From Aliiglaciecola sp. M165 (lineage in GTDB: Bacteria > Pseudomonadota > Gammaproteobacteria > Enterobacterales > Alteromonadaceae): a stretch of DNA of 64,000 nucleotides. Of the stretch, positions 20,418-28,852 are shown in pieces. Both the position numbers and the translations under genes were made by a program. The stretch covers positions 1 through 64,000 of the forward strand of contig NZ_VKKH01000003.1 of assembly GCF_007197995.1 (NCBI RefSeq). Direction: 5' to 3'. Each line of letters opens with the position of its first letter. The first letter of the stretch is position 1. A model generated the notes under the pieces. That model worked only from the letters and a program-made list of their open reading frames with translations, was not told the DNA's origin and did no database searches.

Positions 20418-20588
20418 TTAATCAGCGATGACTTTTTTGCCTTTGTAGTAACCGTCAGCAGTCACGTGATGACGTAAATGCGTCTCACCTGATGTTGAAT
20501 CTACAGACAAAGTCGCTCCGCCTAGCGCATCATGTGAACGACGCGTGCCACGCTTTGCACGAGATTTTTTGCTCTTCTGTACAGCCAT
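20418..20588 (-). CDS. rpmF: 50S ribosomal protein L32
   Basis: A 56-residue basic protein read from the sequence, beginning [20 protein letters not shown] and ending in GKKVIAD. Family length, N-terminus and the conserved [11 protein letters not shown] segment fit bL32. AGGAG lies 7 bases before the ATG. It falls between yceD and plsX, its usual place. The gene is short enough to be missed by length-filtered gene finding. Confidence 0.97.
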   Translation of the reverse strand: MAVQKSKKSRAKRGTRRSHDALGGATLSVDSTSGETHLRHHVTADGYYKGKKVIAD

Positions 20589-20597
20589 TACTTACTC

Positions 20598-21125
20598 CTA
20601 GTCTCGCTTAAGTTCTTTCAAAACCGCGAAAGGGTTTGGACGTTCATCGGCCGGTTCAATCTTACCGTAGCTCATCTGGTCTTGCTTAATATTGCAATCC
20701 TCCTCTGCATGAAGGGCCACAATCGGCAAAGCCAGAATCAACTCGTCCTCGAGTAACTCGAGAAGATTGATTTCTCCATGGTCATTGACCTCTACCGGTT
20801 CGTAAACTTCCGGCAATTCATCGATATCTTCTTGCGATTGCCCTTTTACAGGACTATAGCAAAATGATACTTGAATTGAGTGAACAAACTGCTCACCACA
20901 TCTCTCACAGATAAGCTCTACTGTTGTTGCCAGATTTCCGTGAAAGAAATTCAGACCCTGCGCGTCTTTATCAAATTTCACTTCAGATTCAATCGTGCCA
21001 GCAACACTAGCCACTGCTTCAGTTAAACGAGCCATATCGGAAGACATCATTACACCCTGATAATCAGAGCGTTTTGTTGCACTTTTGACGGGATCGATTA
21101 GCTTAGGCAATTTCACTTTCTGCAT
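20598..21125 (-). CDS. yceD: 23S rRNA accumulation protein YceD (DUF177)
   Basis: A 175-residue DUF177 protein needed for normal 23S rRNA accumulation in relatives. The N-terminus MQKVKLPKLIDPVK is nearly identical to E. coli YceD, which fixes the start at 21125. A CERCGEQF cysteine pair and the C-terminal PNPFAVLKELK are also typical. There is no Shine-Dalgarno sequence, and a strong promoter lies so close that the mRNA should be leaderless or nearly so. It is the first gene of the yceD-rpmF-plsX-fab operon. Confidence 0.94.
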   Translation of the reverse strand: MQKVKLPKLIDPVKSATKRSDYQGVMMSSDMARLTEAVASVAGTIESEVKFDKDAQGLNFFHGNLATTVELICERCGEQFVHSIQVSFCYSPVKGQSQEDIDELPEVYEPVEVNDHGEINLLELLEDELILALPIVALHAEEDCNIKQDQMSYGKIEPADERPNPFAVLKELKRD

Positions 21126-21134
21126 AGGGCGCGC

Positions 21135-21163
21135 ATAATATAGATTGTCTGCCTTGGAGTCAA
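21135..21163 (-). promoter_or_regulatory. Sigma-70-type promoter of the yceD-rpmF-plsX-fab operon
   Basis: Reading leftward, TTGACT (21163-21158) is followed after exactly 17 bases by TATTAT (21140-21135). The expected transcription start, near 21128-21125, is at or within 3 bases of the yceD ATG. This is a close match to consensus; the start itself is not measured. Confidence 0.7.
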
Positions 21164-21233
21164 AGGAAAATGTTGCCTAATGGCTAGTTGATGTGCTTAT
21201 ATTTCATGCAACTCATCATCATTTATAAAGACT

Positions 21234-21818
21234 ATGTCGCTAATTCTTGCCTCAACCTCCGTCTATCGCAAATCTTTGTTAGAAAAAATTGGTTTGAAAT
21301 TTGATTTTGAGTCGCCAAATGTCGACGAATATTCATTGTTAAATGAAAATGCTGAACAAATGTGTGAACGGTTAGCAATTCAAAAAGCAAGAGCAGTGGC
21401 GAAACGGCACGACAACGGAATAATCATAGGCTCTGATCAAGCGGCCAGCCTTGGTAATAAAATTTTAGGGAAGCCCGGCAACCAAGCTAATGCGGTAAAG
21501 CAATTGCTTCAATGCAATGGAAAAACAGTAAGGTTTTACACAGGTCTTTGCATCATAGACGCCAATAATGGAAAACAGAAATCATTAGTTGACACCTTTG
21601 ATGTTGTTTTTCGTGAACTTAGTGTTGCGCAAATCGAGCATTATGTTGAAACGGAAAAGCCTTTTGATTGCGCAGGAAGTTTCAAAAGTGAAGGGTTAGG
21701 TATCTGTCTTTTTCAATCACTCAATGGTCGGGACCCGAATACACTGATCGGACTGCCGCTAATCGCCTTGTGTGATCTGCTACCTGAATTTGGTATTCAG
21801 ATTTTACAAAACCATTAA
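21234..21818 (+). CDS. maf: Maf/YceF nucleoside triphosphate pyrophosphatase
   Basis: A 194-residue Maf-family enzyme that removes non-standard or modified nucleotides; the YceF subgroup prefers m7GTP. The N-terminal LILASTSVYRKSLLEKIG and GSDQAASLGNKILGKPGN (catalytic Asp) are typical, as is the SFKSEGLG region. It is divergent from yceD and convergent with rluC, matching the E. coli rluC-yceF-yceD neighbourhood. The assignment to YceF rather than YhdE rests mainly on this context. Confidence 0.92.
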   Translation: MSLILASTSVYRKSLLEKIGLKFDFESPNVDEYSLLNENAEQMCERLAIQKARAVAKRHDNGIIIGSDQAASLGNKILGKPGNQANAVKQLLQCNGKTVRFYTGLCIIDANNGKQKSLVDTFDVVFRELSVAQIEHYVETEKPFDCAGSFKSEGLGICLFQSLNGRDPNTLIGLPLIALCDLLPEFGIQILQNH

Positions 21819-21851
21819 TCTATTTCTGACGCTATACCCCAATCGCAAAAA

Positions 21852-22796
21852 TCAACTCAAGTTTTTTAACATACTCTGCAATTCTTCGCTTAAAGGCGCT
21901 TCATGAAACATTTTCTCTGTAGATACAGGATGAATATAACTAAGTGAAAAAGCGTGTAAAAACAGGCGTTCTAAGCCTTTTTTTGCAAACTCTTCATTGT
22001 AATCGTCTTCACAATACTTTTTATCACCCAAGATAGCGTGACCAGCGTGTAAACAATGCACACGAATTTGGTGAGTGCGCCCAGTTATTGGTGACGCCTC
22101 GATTAAAGTTGCCTTATCGTAACGCTGCAATACACGATATCGCGTTTCAGACGGTTTGCCATCTTCAGCAACACAAACTAATCGTTCTCCAGATTTCAAA
22201 GTATTCTTTCTTAGCGGTGCTTTCACCTTAAAGCGGTTCTCCGGCCAATGTCCAATAACTAATGCCTGGTATCGCTTGTCTACCGTTTTTTGTCTTAGTT
22301 GCTCATGCAAATGTTTAAGCGCTGAGCGCTTCTTTGCAATGAGCAAACATCCTGAAGTGTCTCGATCCAAGCGGTGTACTAATTCTAGAAATTTTGCCTG
22401 CGGTCGCAGTGCTCTTAGCGCCTCAATCACCCCAAAACTCAACCCGCTACCACCGTGAACTGCCATACCAGAAGGTTTGTTGACGACAATTATCACCTCA
22501 TCTTCAAACAAAATATTGCTCTCTAACGAGGCAACTTTATTAAGTTTGGTCGAAGGTGCCGCATTTGGTTCAGCCACTCTAATTGGCGGAATACGGGCAA
22601 AATCACCGGCTTTGAGCTTGTACTCAGGTTTTACACGCTTTTTATTGATGCGCACTTCACCCTTACGCAAAATGCGATAAATAAGGCTTTTAGGTACTCC
22701 TTTTAGTAAAGTACGTAAAAAATTGTCTATTCTCTGCCCTTCCAGGTCAGGTTCAATGGTTATAAATTGAACTTTATCAAATGCTTTATCAGTCAT
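21852..22796 (-). CDS. rluC: 23S rRNA pseudouridine synthase RluC
   Basis: A 314-residue synthase that forms pseudouridine at 955, 2504 and 2580 of 23S rRNA in E. coli. An S4 RNA-binding domain occupies about residues 15-75 (GQRIDNFLRTLL), followed by the RluA-type catalytic domain with HRLDRDTSGCLL (catalytic Asp) and ITGRTHQIRVH. It is divergent from rne across a long intergenic region and convergent with maf, as in E. coli. Confidence 0.94.
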   Translation of the reverse strand: MTDKAFDKVQFITIEPDLEGQRIDNFLRTLLKGVPKSLIYRILRKGEVRINKKRVKPEYKLKAGDFARIPPIRVAEPNAAPSTKLNKVASLESNILFEDEVIIVVNKPSGMAVHGGSGLSFGVIEALRALRPQAKFLELVHRLDRDTSGCLLIAKKRSALKHLHEQLRQKTVDKRYQALVIGHWPENRFKVKAPLRKNTLKSGERLVCVAEDGKPSETRYRVLQRYDKATLIEASPITGRTHQIRVHCLHAGHAILGDKKYCEDDYNEEFAKKGLERLFLHAFSLSYIHPVSTEKMFHEAPLSEELQSMLKNLS

Positions 22797-23393
22797 AGTG
22801 GGCGTATTCTAGCGTAGTTTTTATAATTAGCTTAAACATTTTAATCGCTTGCTTTAAGCACCTTTTTAATGAGATACTTCGGCTGTTTGTTGGCGTCTTG
22901 AACGCTGAAATATAAACAATGAGATGGGTTGAGAGATTTGTCACCGCGCTAACGATGTCGATTATATTCGTTAAGAAAAAAGCGCCATGCTGCAATTGAA
23001 GTGAGTAATTTTTCAAATGAACGTGCATGCAAAACTCCCCTCATCAAGCGAAGTACAATGTTGGTACCGGTCGCTTTTAAGTAAGAAATGAATTTGGCAA
23101 CAGATTGACGTAATTGTCCAAAGACAATTAGTCGGTCTAATTAAAAAGAAATTGGGGTGATGCGCATCGCCCAAGGTCTCAGAAATGATAGTACGTTAAA
23201 CGTGTTATGTCAGTCTGTGTTCCTTCATGAAATCAAGGCGTTATATTCTAACGCTAACTAGCGCACCTGAAGCATTTTCCAGTCGTGAGACTGCATGTTC
23301 TTATAGTCGTGAGACTATTTATTATTTGCTTTCTAGCCAATAACTTCACTTCTAAGCTTTCTGCTATCGGTACAAAAACCGAGTTTATAAAAA
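22797..23393 (+). promoter_or_regulatory. Long rluC-rne intergenic region with a hairpin-rich RNase E leader
   Basis: This 597-base region has no convincing gene. On the rne side it contains TAATTGTC-CAAA-GACAATTA (23111-23130), GGGTGAT-GCGC-ATCGCCC (23155-23172), GCGTTA-TATTC-TAACGC near 23239-23256, and two hairpins with the same GTGA loop: CAGTC-GTGA-GACTG (23280-23292) and ATAGTC-GTGA-GACTAT (23303-23318). In E. coli the rne 5' leader folds into hairpins through which RNase E degrades its own mRNA. A similar role here is inference. No clear promoter was identified. Confidence 0.6.
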
Positions 23394-26393
23394 ATGAAAA
23401 GAATGTTAATCAACGCCACGCAACAAGAAGAGTTGCGTGTCGCTTTGGTAGATGGTCAAAAATTATATGACCTAGATATTGAAAGTCCGGGACATGAGCA
23501 AAAAAAGGCCAATATTTACAAAGGCACAATTACCCGAGTAGAACCTAGTTTAGAAGCCGCTTTTGTTGACTATGGCGCTGAACGTCACGGTTTCCTTCCA
23601 TTAAAAGAGATTGCCAAAACCTACTTCCCGGATGGGTATCGATTTGAAGGCCGACCCAGCATCAAAGATGTAATTAAGGAAGGTCAAGAAGTTATTATCC
23701 AGATAGATAAAGAAGAGCGTGGACAAAAAGGCGCTGCGCTAACCACCTTTATCAGTCTAGCTGGTAGTTATCTTGTTTTAATGCCAAACAATCCGCGCGC
23801 TGGTGGTATCTCCCGGAGGATTGAAGGTGATGAAAGGACAGAGTTAAAACAAGCACTAAGCAAATTGGATTTGCCTGATGGCATGGGACTGATCGTTAGA
23901 ACAGCTGGCGTCGGCAAGTCTTATGAAGAGCTCGCCTGGGACCTAAGCGTACTAATCACTCATTGGAATGCGATCTCAGATGCAGCACAGAGCAAAGCTG
24001 CCCCCTTCCTCATTCATCAGGAAAGTAATGTTATTGTTCGTGCCATTAGGGATTACTTGCGTCGCGACGTCGGTGAAATCCTAATCGATAACCAAAGTGT
24101 CTTTGAAAAAGCATTGCAGCACATCCAACTTGTTCGCCCTGACTTTGCAAGTCGTGTTAAGCAATATAAAGGCGACGTGCCGTTATTCAGTCACTACCAA
24201 ATCGAAACGCAAATCGAGTCAGCTTTCCAACGCGAAGTTCGTCTTCCATCAGGTGGCTCTATTGTAATTGATCCAACTGAAGCAATGATTTCTATCGATA
24301 TCAACTCTGCCCGTGCAACAAAAGGCGGTGATATCGAAGAAACTGCATTCAATACAAACCTAGAAGCGGCTGATGAAATCGCTCGTCAATTGCGTCTACG
24401 TGATGCTGGTGGCCTCGTAGTAATAGATTTCATTGATATGACACCAGTTAGGCATCAACGAGAAGTTGAGAACAGATTGAAAGATGCTGTTAGACCTGAC
24501 CGTGCTCGAATTCAGTTAGGTCGTATATCGCGCTTTGGATTGTTGGAAATGTCCCGCCAAAGATTGCGCCCTTCCCTTGGCGAATCAGCTCATATTGTCT
24601 GCCCACGATGTAGTGGTCACGGAAATATTCGTGGTACAGAGTCTTTAGCATTATCTGTTTTACGAATAATGGAAGAAGAAAGCATTAAGGACAATACGGG
24701 CCAGATTGAAGCGCAATTGCCGGTTAATGTTGCGACTTACCTATTAAATGAAAAGCGTATTGCTATACGTTCTATTGAACAGCGTCACAACGTCAACTTG
24801 CTTGTCATTCCCAACCCGAATCTACAAACCCCTCATTATCATGTTGCGCGCCGTCGTCCTGATGACACCATCACAGACCCAAGCTACAACATTGAACTAA
24901 TGGATGTACAGTCTTCAGAAGTAGACAAGCCAACACAAGAAGTGAAACCCAAAGAGCAACCTGTACTGCAAGGCTTATCTGCACCGCAACAAGCGCCTTC
25001 AGCAACAAAGCCTGTAGAGCCAGGGTTGATTGAAAAGCTTTCCAAATGGATATCTGGCTTGTTTGAAAGCGAACCAGAACCCCAACAAACTAAGAAGCCA
25101 GCACAGCGTAATCGAAATCAACGCAACAATCGTGGTCGAAATGATCGTACTGGCAATAGAAAACCAAAACATCAAGACCGTGGTGAGCGTAAACCTAAAC
25201 ATGACCGCGTAGCTAAAGATGACAAACAGGAACAGGCAGCTAAACCAAAGCGCGAACCTCGCAACAAAAAGGGTCAAAAGCCAGCCGAGCCGAAGCAAAA
25301 TGTAGAGGCTAAAAGTAACGAGAATGTTCAACCTGAGCACAAAAAAGAAAAAGTTGCAGAGCGACGTAAGCGTCGAGACAGTCGTCGAAATGTTCGCGGT
25401 GAAAAGAGTACTGAAAACGACGTAGTGCAAAATGCTGTTGAAGCACCTGCAACTGCTGAAGCTACTTTGGATAAACAACAGGTCGAATCAAACGTTGTCA
25501 CTGAAAAAACGGCTACTGAATTAGACGCTACTGTTCAATCTGATGAGTCTGCACAAAACAAAGATGCTGCAACTGAACGCACGAGAAGTCGCCGTTCTCC
25601 AAGGCATATTCGTGCTGCGGGCCAAAAACGCAAAAAAGATTCAAGCACTGAATCAGCTGAGAGCAATGACAACCTAGACAATCACCCTGAAGGAACAATT
25701 GAAACAACTCAGAGTGATATTGATGTAGCCCAAGACGAATTGAAGTTTGATTCACCTACTGCTACGGAAGAAAAGGTAGAGAAGCCGAAACCTCGCCGCC
25801 GTCGCACTAAAAAGACTGAGTCTGAGAAAGAAGAAATTGCACAAGCTGCCGCTGAGATAACTTCTGAAAAAACAGAAACAACGCAGCCTGAAGATTCTGC
25901 CGAACAAAGCACGGAAGTAACAGGATCACCTAAGCAGGTAGAAATTGAGCTTGACTCACCTGCAGTTGAAGTTATAGCCGAATCTGTTAATGAAGAGCCA
26001 CAAATCACATCAACTAAAGATGATGATTCTGAGTCAGTAGTGGAACTTTCTCAAGATGAGACAGTAACGAATGCAGATTCTGCGGATGGTAAAGATGAGA
26101 TTCAGTCACCAGACGCTGTTACCGTTGCAAAGGAAGCTGAAAAACCAGCTAAAAAAGCAAGTAAAGGCGCAGCGAAAGGAAATGGCAAGCCGGTGAAAGT
26201 GAAAGCGGCAACCCCAGTCTCACATCCTATGGCAAAACCTAAAGCGATCGATGATGCGTTTGAGCAAATTGAGATCGTTTCAATGTCTGAAGACAAACGC
26301 CCTGCTGTGAAGATATCTGGTAAGAGCGCATCTATTGCCAATACTGCCAGTTCTGCTTCGGCACAGATGACTAAACCGTCTTCGATTGCATAA
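23394..26393 (+). CDS. rne: Ribonuclease E
   Basis: A 999-residue endoribonuclease and scaffold of the RNA degradosome. The N-terminal half holds an S1 domain (residues about 35-120), the 5'-sensor/RNase H-like part, the DNase I-like catalytic region with Mg-binding Asp in [12 protein letters not shown] and VVIDFIDM, and the zinc-link CPRCSGHG. The C-terminal half from about residue 500 is low-complexity: a short amphipathic helix ([12 protein letters not shown]) likely to bind the inner membrane, arginine-rich RNA-binding segments, long acidic stretches, and a final [12 protein letters not shown] similar to PNPase-binding ends. The Shine-Dalgarno sequence is weak. The scaffold partners are inferred. 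Confidence 0.96.
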   Translation: MKRMLINATQQEELRVALVDGQKLYDLDIESPGHEQKKANIYKGTITRVEPSLEAAFVDYGAERHGFLPLKEIAKTYFPDGYRFEGRPSIKDVIKEGQEVIIQIDKEERGQKGAALTTFISLAGSYLVLMPNNPRAGGISRRIEGDERTELKQALSKLDLPDGMGLIVRTAGVGKSYEELAWDLSVLITHWNAISDAAQSKAAPFLIHQESNVIVRAIRDYLRRDVGEILIDNQSVFEKALQHIQLVRPDFASRVKQYKGDVPLFSHYQIETQIESAFQREVRLPSGGSIVIDPTEAMISIDINSARATKGGDIEETAFNTNLEAADEIARQLRLRDAGGLVVIDFIDMTPVRHQREVENRLKDAVRPDRARIQLGRISRFGLLEMSRQRLRPSLGESAHIVCPRCSGHGNIRGTESLALSVLRIMEEESIKDNTGQIEAQLPVNVATYLLNEKRIAIRSIEQRHNVNLLVIPNPNLQTPHYHVARRRPDDTITDPSYNIELMDVQSSEVDKPTQEVKPKEQPVLQGLSAPQQAPSATKPVEPGLIEKLSKWISGLFESEPEPQQTKKPAQRNRNQRNNRGRNDRTGNRKPKHQDRGERKPKHDRVAKDDKQEQAAKPKREPRNKKGQKPAEPKQNVEAKSNENVQPEHKKEKVAERRKRRDSRRNVRGEKSTENDVVQNAVEAPATAEATLDKQQVESNVVTEKTATELDATVQSDESAQNKDAATERTRSRRSPRHIRAAGQKRKKDSSTESAESNDNLDNHPEGTIETTQSDIDVAQDELKFDSPTATEEKVEKPKPRRRRTKKTESEKEEIAQAAAEITSEKTETTQPEDSAEQSTEVTGSPKQVEIELDSPAVEVIAESVNEEPQITSTKDDDSESVVELSQDETVTNADSADGKDEIQSPDAVTVAKEAEKPAKKASKGAAKGNGKPVKVKAATPVSHPMAKPKAIDDAFEQIEIVSMSEDKRPAVKISGKSASIANTASSASAQMTKPSSIA

Positions 26394-26420
26394 TGCAATG
26401 AACGAAAGTTCACTGTAAAT

Positions 26421-26450
26421 CAAAAAGCCTGCTTCTTGCAGGCTTTTTTC
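26421..26450 (+). terminator. Intrinsic terminator after rne
   Basis: AAAAAGCCTGC-TTCTT-GCAGGC followed by TTTTTT lies about 30 bases after the rne stop. The complementary A-run on the left side makes it bidirectional, so it may also end the leftward 26568-27424 transcript. Confidence 0.9.
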
Positions 26451-26567
26451 GTTTGACATGGATTAAGCTAAAGGTTACTCGAAACGTCTATCTACAGAGT
26501 AGTGATCAATGATTAACTACTGTTTAGCTTTTATCCCTTTTATTTTTAAGCATGTTTTTTATGTGCT

Positions 26568-26876
26568 TTAAGCATCAGGCCCCTCTAGCGTGAATGTTAA
26601 ATGCTTACGCATGTCTTTCAATATCACGCCTTTTTTTAGTAAGGCTACGCTTAAGCGCTTTTGCCATTTCTTTAACTCAGGGTTGGCGGCTGATAGCGCT
26701 TCTTCATTTACAAACTGAAAGCGCAGTAATATTGAGCTAGGGAATTGGTGGTATTGCACGTCGAACCAGCATTTCGTCATACCGTGAAGTTCTTCACGGC
26801 CTTGCTCTTCAATCTTATTGGCCACGCTAAACAGCAGCGCTTGTTGCTTAAGTTGCACAGTGGAAAGCTTTTTCAT
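26568..26876 (-). CDS. Conserved hypothetical protein (102 aa) downstream of yaeQ
   Basis: A small, soluble, slightly basic protein that I do not recognise. It begins MKKLSTVQLKQQALLF and is predicted mostly helical at the N-terminus with beta-like segments (SSILLRFQFV, HLTFTLEG). Its start overlaps the yaeQ stop by one base (TAATG), so it is probably co-translated with yaeQ. No signal peptide, membrane helix, cysteine motif or known catalytic motif is visible. Confidence 0.8.
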   Translation of the reverse strand: MKKLSTVQLKQQALLFSVANKIEEQGREELHGMTKCWFDVQYHQFPSSILLRFQFVNEEALSAANPELKKWQKRLSVALLKKGVILKDMRKHLTFTLEGPDA

Positions 26877-27424
26877 TAAGTACGATTCTCTATTATTATT
26901 TCTACACTTTCGGGTGTACCGGCGCCTTCAATTGTCAGCCAGATTTGGCCATCCTGAACAGTTGCTTGGATTTGCATAGTACGGTGAACAGTACTTGCCA
27001 ATTTGGCGCCCAACTCCTCTGGAACCGTAAATACTGACAAGTTTTTCCTGGCTTTTAACTTTGTCTTTTCTTTCTTCCACCATACTTCAAAGCTGTTGTT
27101 GGCGTATGAATATAGCTGCATCTGCTGGCTTTGATTACAGCCCTTTTTAATGCGCTGTTCAGAGGGTTGGCCTAATTCAATCCAGAGTTCTATTTCATCG
27201 CTGAAATTTTTTTGCCAAAGGTCTGGCTCCTCATCATTAGATAACCCTCTAGTGAACTGCAATCGCTCGTGAGCATTCACAATAAACGCAATAATTCGGA
27301 GCATCATGCGTTCATCATTTTCAGAAGGGTGGCGAGCAATAGTCAGGTTGTGGTCGTTGTAGTAGTTGCGGTCCATATCGGTAATCGATAAGTCAGCTTT
27401 AAAAATGGTCGCTTTAAGTGCCAT
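26876..27424 (-). CDS. yaeQ: YaeQ family protein
   Basis: A 182-residue YaeQ-family protein, beginning MALKATIFKADLSITDMDR, with the family's ENDERMMLRIIAFIV and EPDLWQKN segments. The fold resembles PD-(D/E)XK nucleases, and the Asp/Glu and Lys residues of such a site may be present, but biochemical function is not established. Early links to haemolysin regulation are weak. It heads a two-gene leftward unit. Confidence 0.92.
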   Translation of the reverse strand: MALKATIFKADLSITDMDRNYYNDHNLTIARHPSENDERMMLRIIAFIVNAHERLQFTRGLSNDEEPDLWQKNFSDEIELWIELGQPSEQRIKKGCNQSQQMQLYSYANNSFEVWWKKEKTKLKARKNLSVFTVPEELGAKLASTVHRTMQIQATVQDGQIWLTIEGAGTPESVEIIIENRT

Positions 27425-27558
27425 GATGATCCTGAGTAATAAAGAGCGCGAAAGACGTGTGGATGTTGCGAAAATGCCGTCGAGTAATCAATTAACTAAC
27501 AAAAATTTGTGCATACGAAGGTTAATACCAACTTCTTCAAGCTGTTGTTAGTTTTGTA

Positions 27559-28008
27559 TTATTTCAATTCGATACCCGCCAAATTAACAGTTACATTTGG
27601 CGCACCGGTTAATAGCTTTTTTCGAATATCATCAGGAATTGAGGTTTTCTGATAGGATTTTGCATCAACAAAAACATAGGTGGTTGTTACTTCTGCAACA
27701 AGTTCATGAGATTCAAACTGTTTTATCATCGTAGTCATTGTGAACGAACTATTACCCACTTTTGGCACCCATGTTTCCAAACGCAGTACATCATCAAATC
27801 GAGCTGAACTTTTCCAACTAATATTGAGATTTACAACTTGGTTGTCCAAGCCACTGTCTATTAATGATTGATATCCCCCTAAAATGGCGCGTATAAATTC
27901 AGTTGCCGCTAGATCTGCATATTCCGCATAGCGAGAATTAAACACAACTTGTTGTGCATCGCATTCAGCGTATCGAATTCTTAACAATGTAGTAAAAGTC
28001 TCTGACAT
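27559..28008 (-). CDS. YbgC/FadM-type acyl-CoA thioesterase
   Basis: A 149-residue hotdog-fold protein of the 4-hydroxybenzoyl-CoA thioesterase family. The N-terminal RIRYAECDAQQVVFNSRYAE holds the conserved catalytic Asp (in ECDAQQVV) followed by the asparagine-tyrosine region. It probably hydrolyses acyl-CoA in the cytoplasm; the preferred chain is unknown. Its ATG overlaps the stop of the rhomboid gene by one base (TAATG), indicating translational coupling. Confidence 0.88.
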   Translation of the reverse strand: MSETFTTLLRIRYAECDAQQVVFNSRYAEYADLAATEFIRAILGGYQSLIDSGLDNQVVNLNISWKSSARFDDVLRLETWVPKVGNSSFTMTTMIKQFESHELVAEVTTTYVFVDAKSYQKTSIPDDIRKKLLTGAPNVTVNLAGIELK

Positions 28009-28721
28009 TAATCTAATTCTCGTTTTATTTGTATAGGTCTGGGTTTGTTCTGCACTTCTATTTCTTTTTCATCTAGGTCAAGTTCATCTGCGTTAGGTTG
28101 CCAGGCTTCTGATTCAAATTGATCAGGCTCTTCCTTATTTTCCCATTCATAAGCTTTTTCTCGAGGTTTTGGATCAAGATTTCGCCATATCAGGGCTGCA
28201 ATAGTTCCGGCCAAGGCACCAAAAAGATGATATTCAAAGGAAATATTTTCCTCTCGGGGGAAAATCGTCATCGTCATGCCACCATACATAAAAAAGGCAG
28301 CCATCATAATAGCAATTGAGCTTTTGTCTCGTCTAAACAAACTAATTACAAATAAGTAGAAAAACATGCCGTGAGTCAATCCACTTGCCCCTATGTGATA
28401 GGAATCTCGAGCAAACAACCAAACGCCAATGCCTGATATCAACCAGATCAAACCGATGACACGCCATCGTGATTTTGGATAGCCATAAATGATGAACGAA
28501 CCAAGTAACAACATCGACAAGGTATTGTTAAACAGATGTTCAATGGAACCATGTATAAAAGGAGCCGTGAGTATCCCCCACAGACTTTCAATTTTTTGGG
28601 GATAAACACCTAACCAAACCAAGTCAATGTGGAATATCAATTCAAACGATTTAATACACCAAAGCAGACTGACAAAGGTGCTAGTAACAAAGATGCTTTT
28701 TTTTAATGATTGCGTATTCAT
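28008..28721 (-). CDS. Rhomboid-family intramembrane serine protease
   Basis: A 237-residue inner-membrane protein with about six membrane helices. The Ser-His dyad is in GASGLTHG and FEYHLFGALAG, and HGSIEHLFNN fits the conserved helix-2 region. After the last helix comes an acidic, soluble tail of about 60 residues (from NLDPKPREKA). Substrates are unknown. It differs from the rhombosortase at 41170-41664, which has its own conserved pattern. It is in an operon with a thioesterase. Confidence 0.9.
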   Translation of the reverse strand: MNTQSLKKSIFVTSTFVSLLWCIKSFELIFHIDLVWLGVYPQKIESLWGILTAPFIHGSIEHLFNNTLSMLLLGSFIIYGYPKSRWRVIGLIWLISGIGVWLFARDSYHIGASGLTHGMFFYLFVISLFRRDKSSIAIMMAAFFMYGGMTMTIFPREENISFEYHLFGALAGTIAALIWRNLDPKPREKAYEWENKEEPDQFESEAWQPNADELDLDEKEIEVQNKPRPIQIKRELD

Positions 28722-28806
28722 TACACAAAAATGTGTCCCCTGTTTGAAATCACAAGCTCACCTACTACAATCGTTTGCTATATGTATGTTCATCTTTGAC
28801 TAAGTA

Positions 28807-28835
28807 GGTGCCTTTGGTTTAATGCAAAAGGCACC
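28807..28835 (-). terminator. Hairpin downstream of the molybdenum hydroxylase operon
   Basis: A perfect 9-bp stem GGTGCCTTT / AAAGGCACC (28807-28815 with 28827-28835) lies 18 bases after the leftward stop at 28853. No T-run follows, so it may be a mRNA 3'-end stabiliser or a Rho-assisted stop rather than a classic terminator. Confidence 0.5.
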
Positions 28836-28852
28836 ATGACATAGTTAGGTTT

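Noticed and set aside
22789-23028. 79-codon leftward open frame overlapping the start of rluC
   Set aside because: It overlaps rluC and the rne leader, and shows no homology-like pattern or ribosome-binding site.
23285-23470. 61-codon frame over the rne start
   Set aside because: It is read in another frame across the leader hairpins and the first codons of rne, where the RNase E sequence is clearly coding.
24999-25478. 159-codon leftward hydrophobic frame inside rne
   Set aside because: It is antisense to the low-complexity lysine/glutamine-rich half of RNase E, which naturally gives phenylalanine- and leucine-rich antisense frames.
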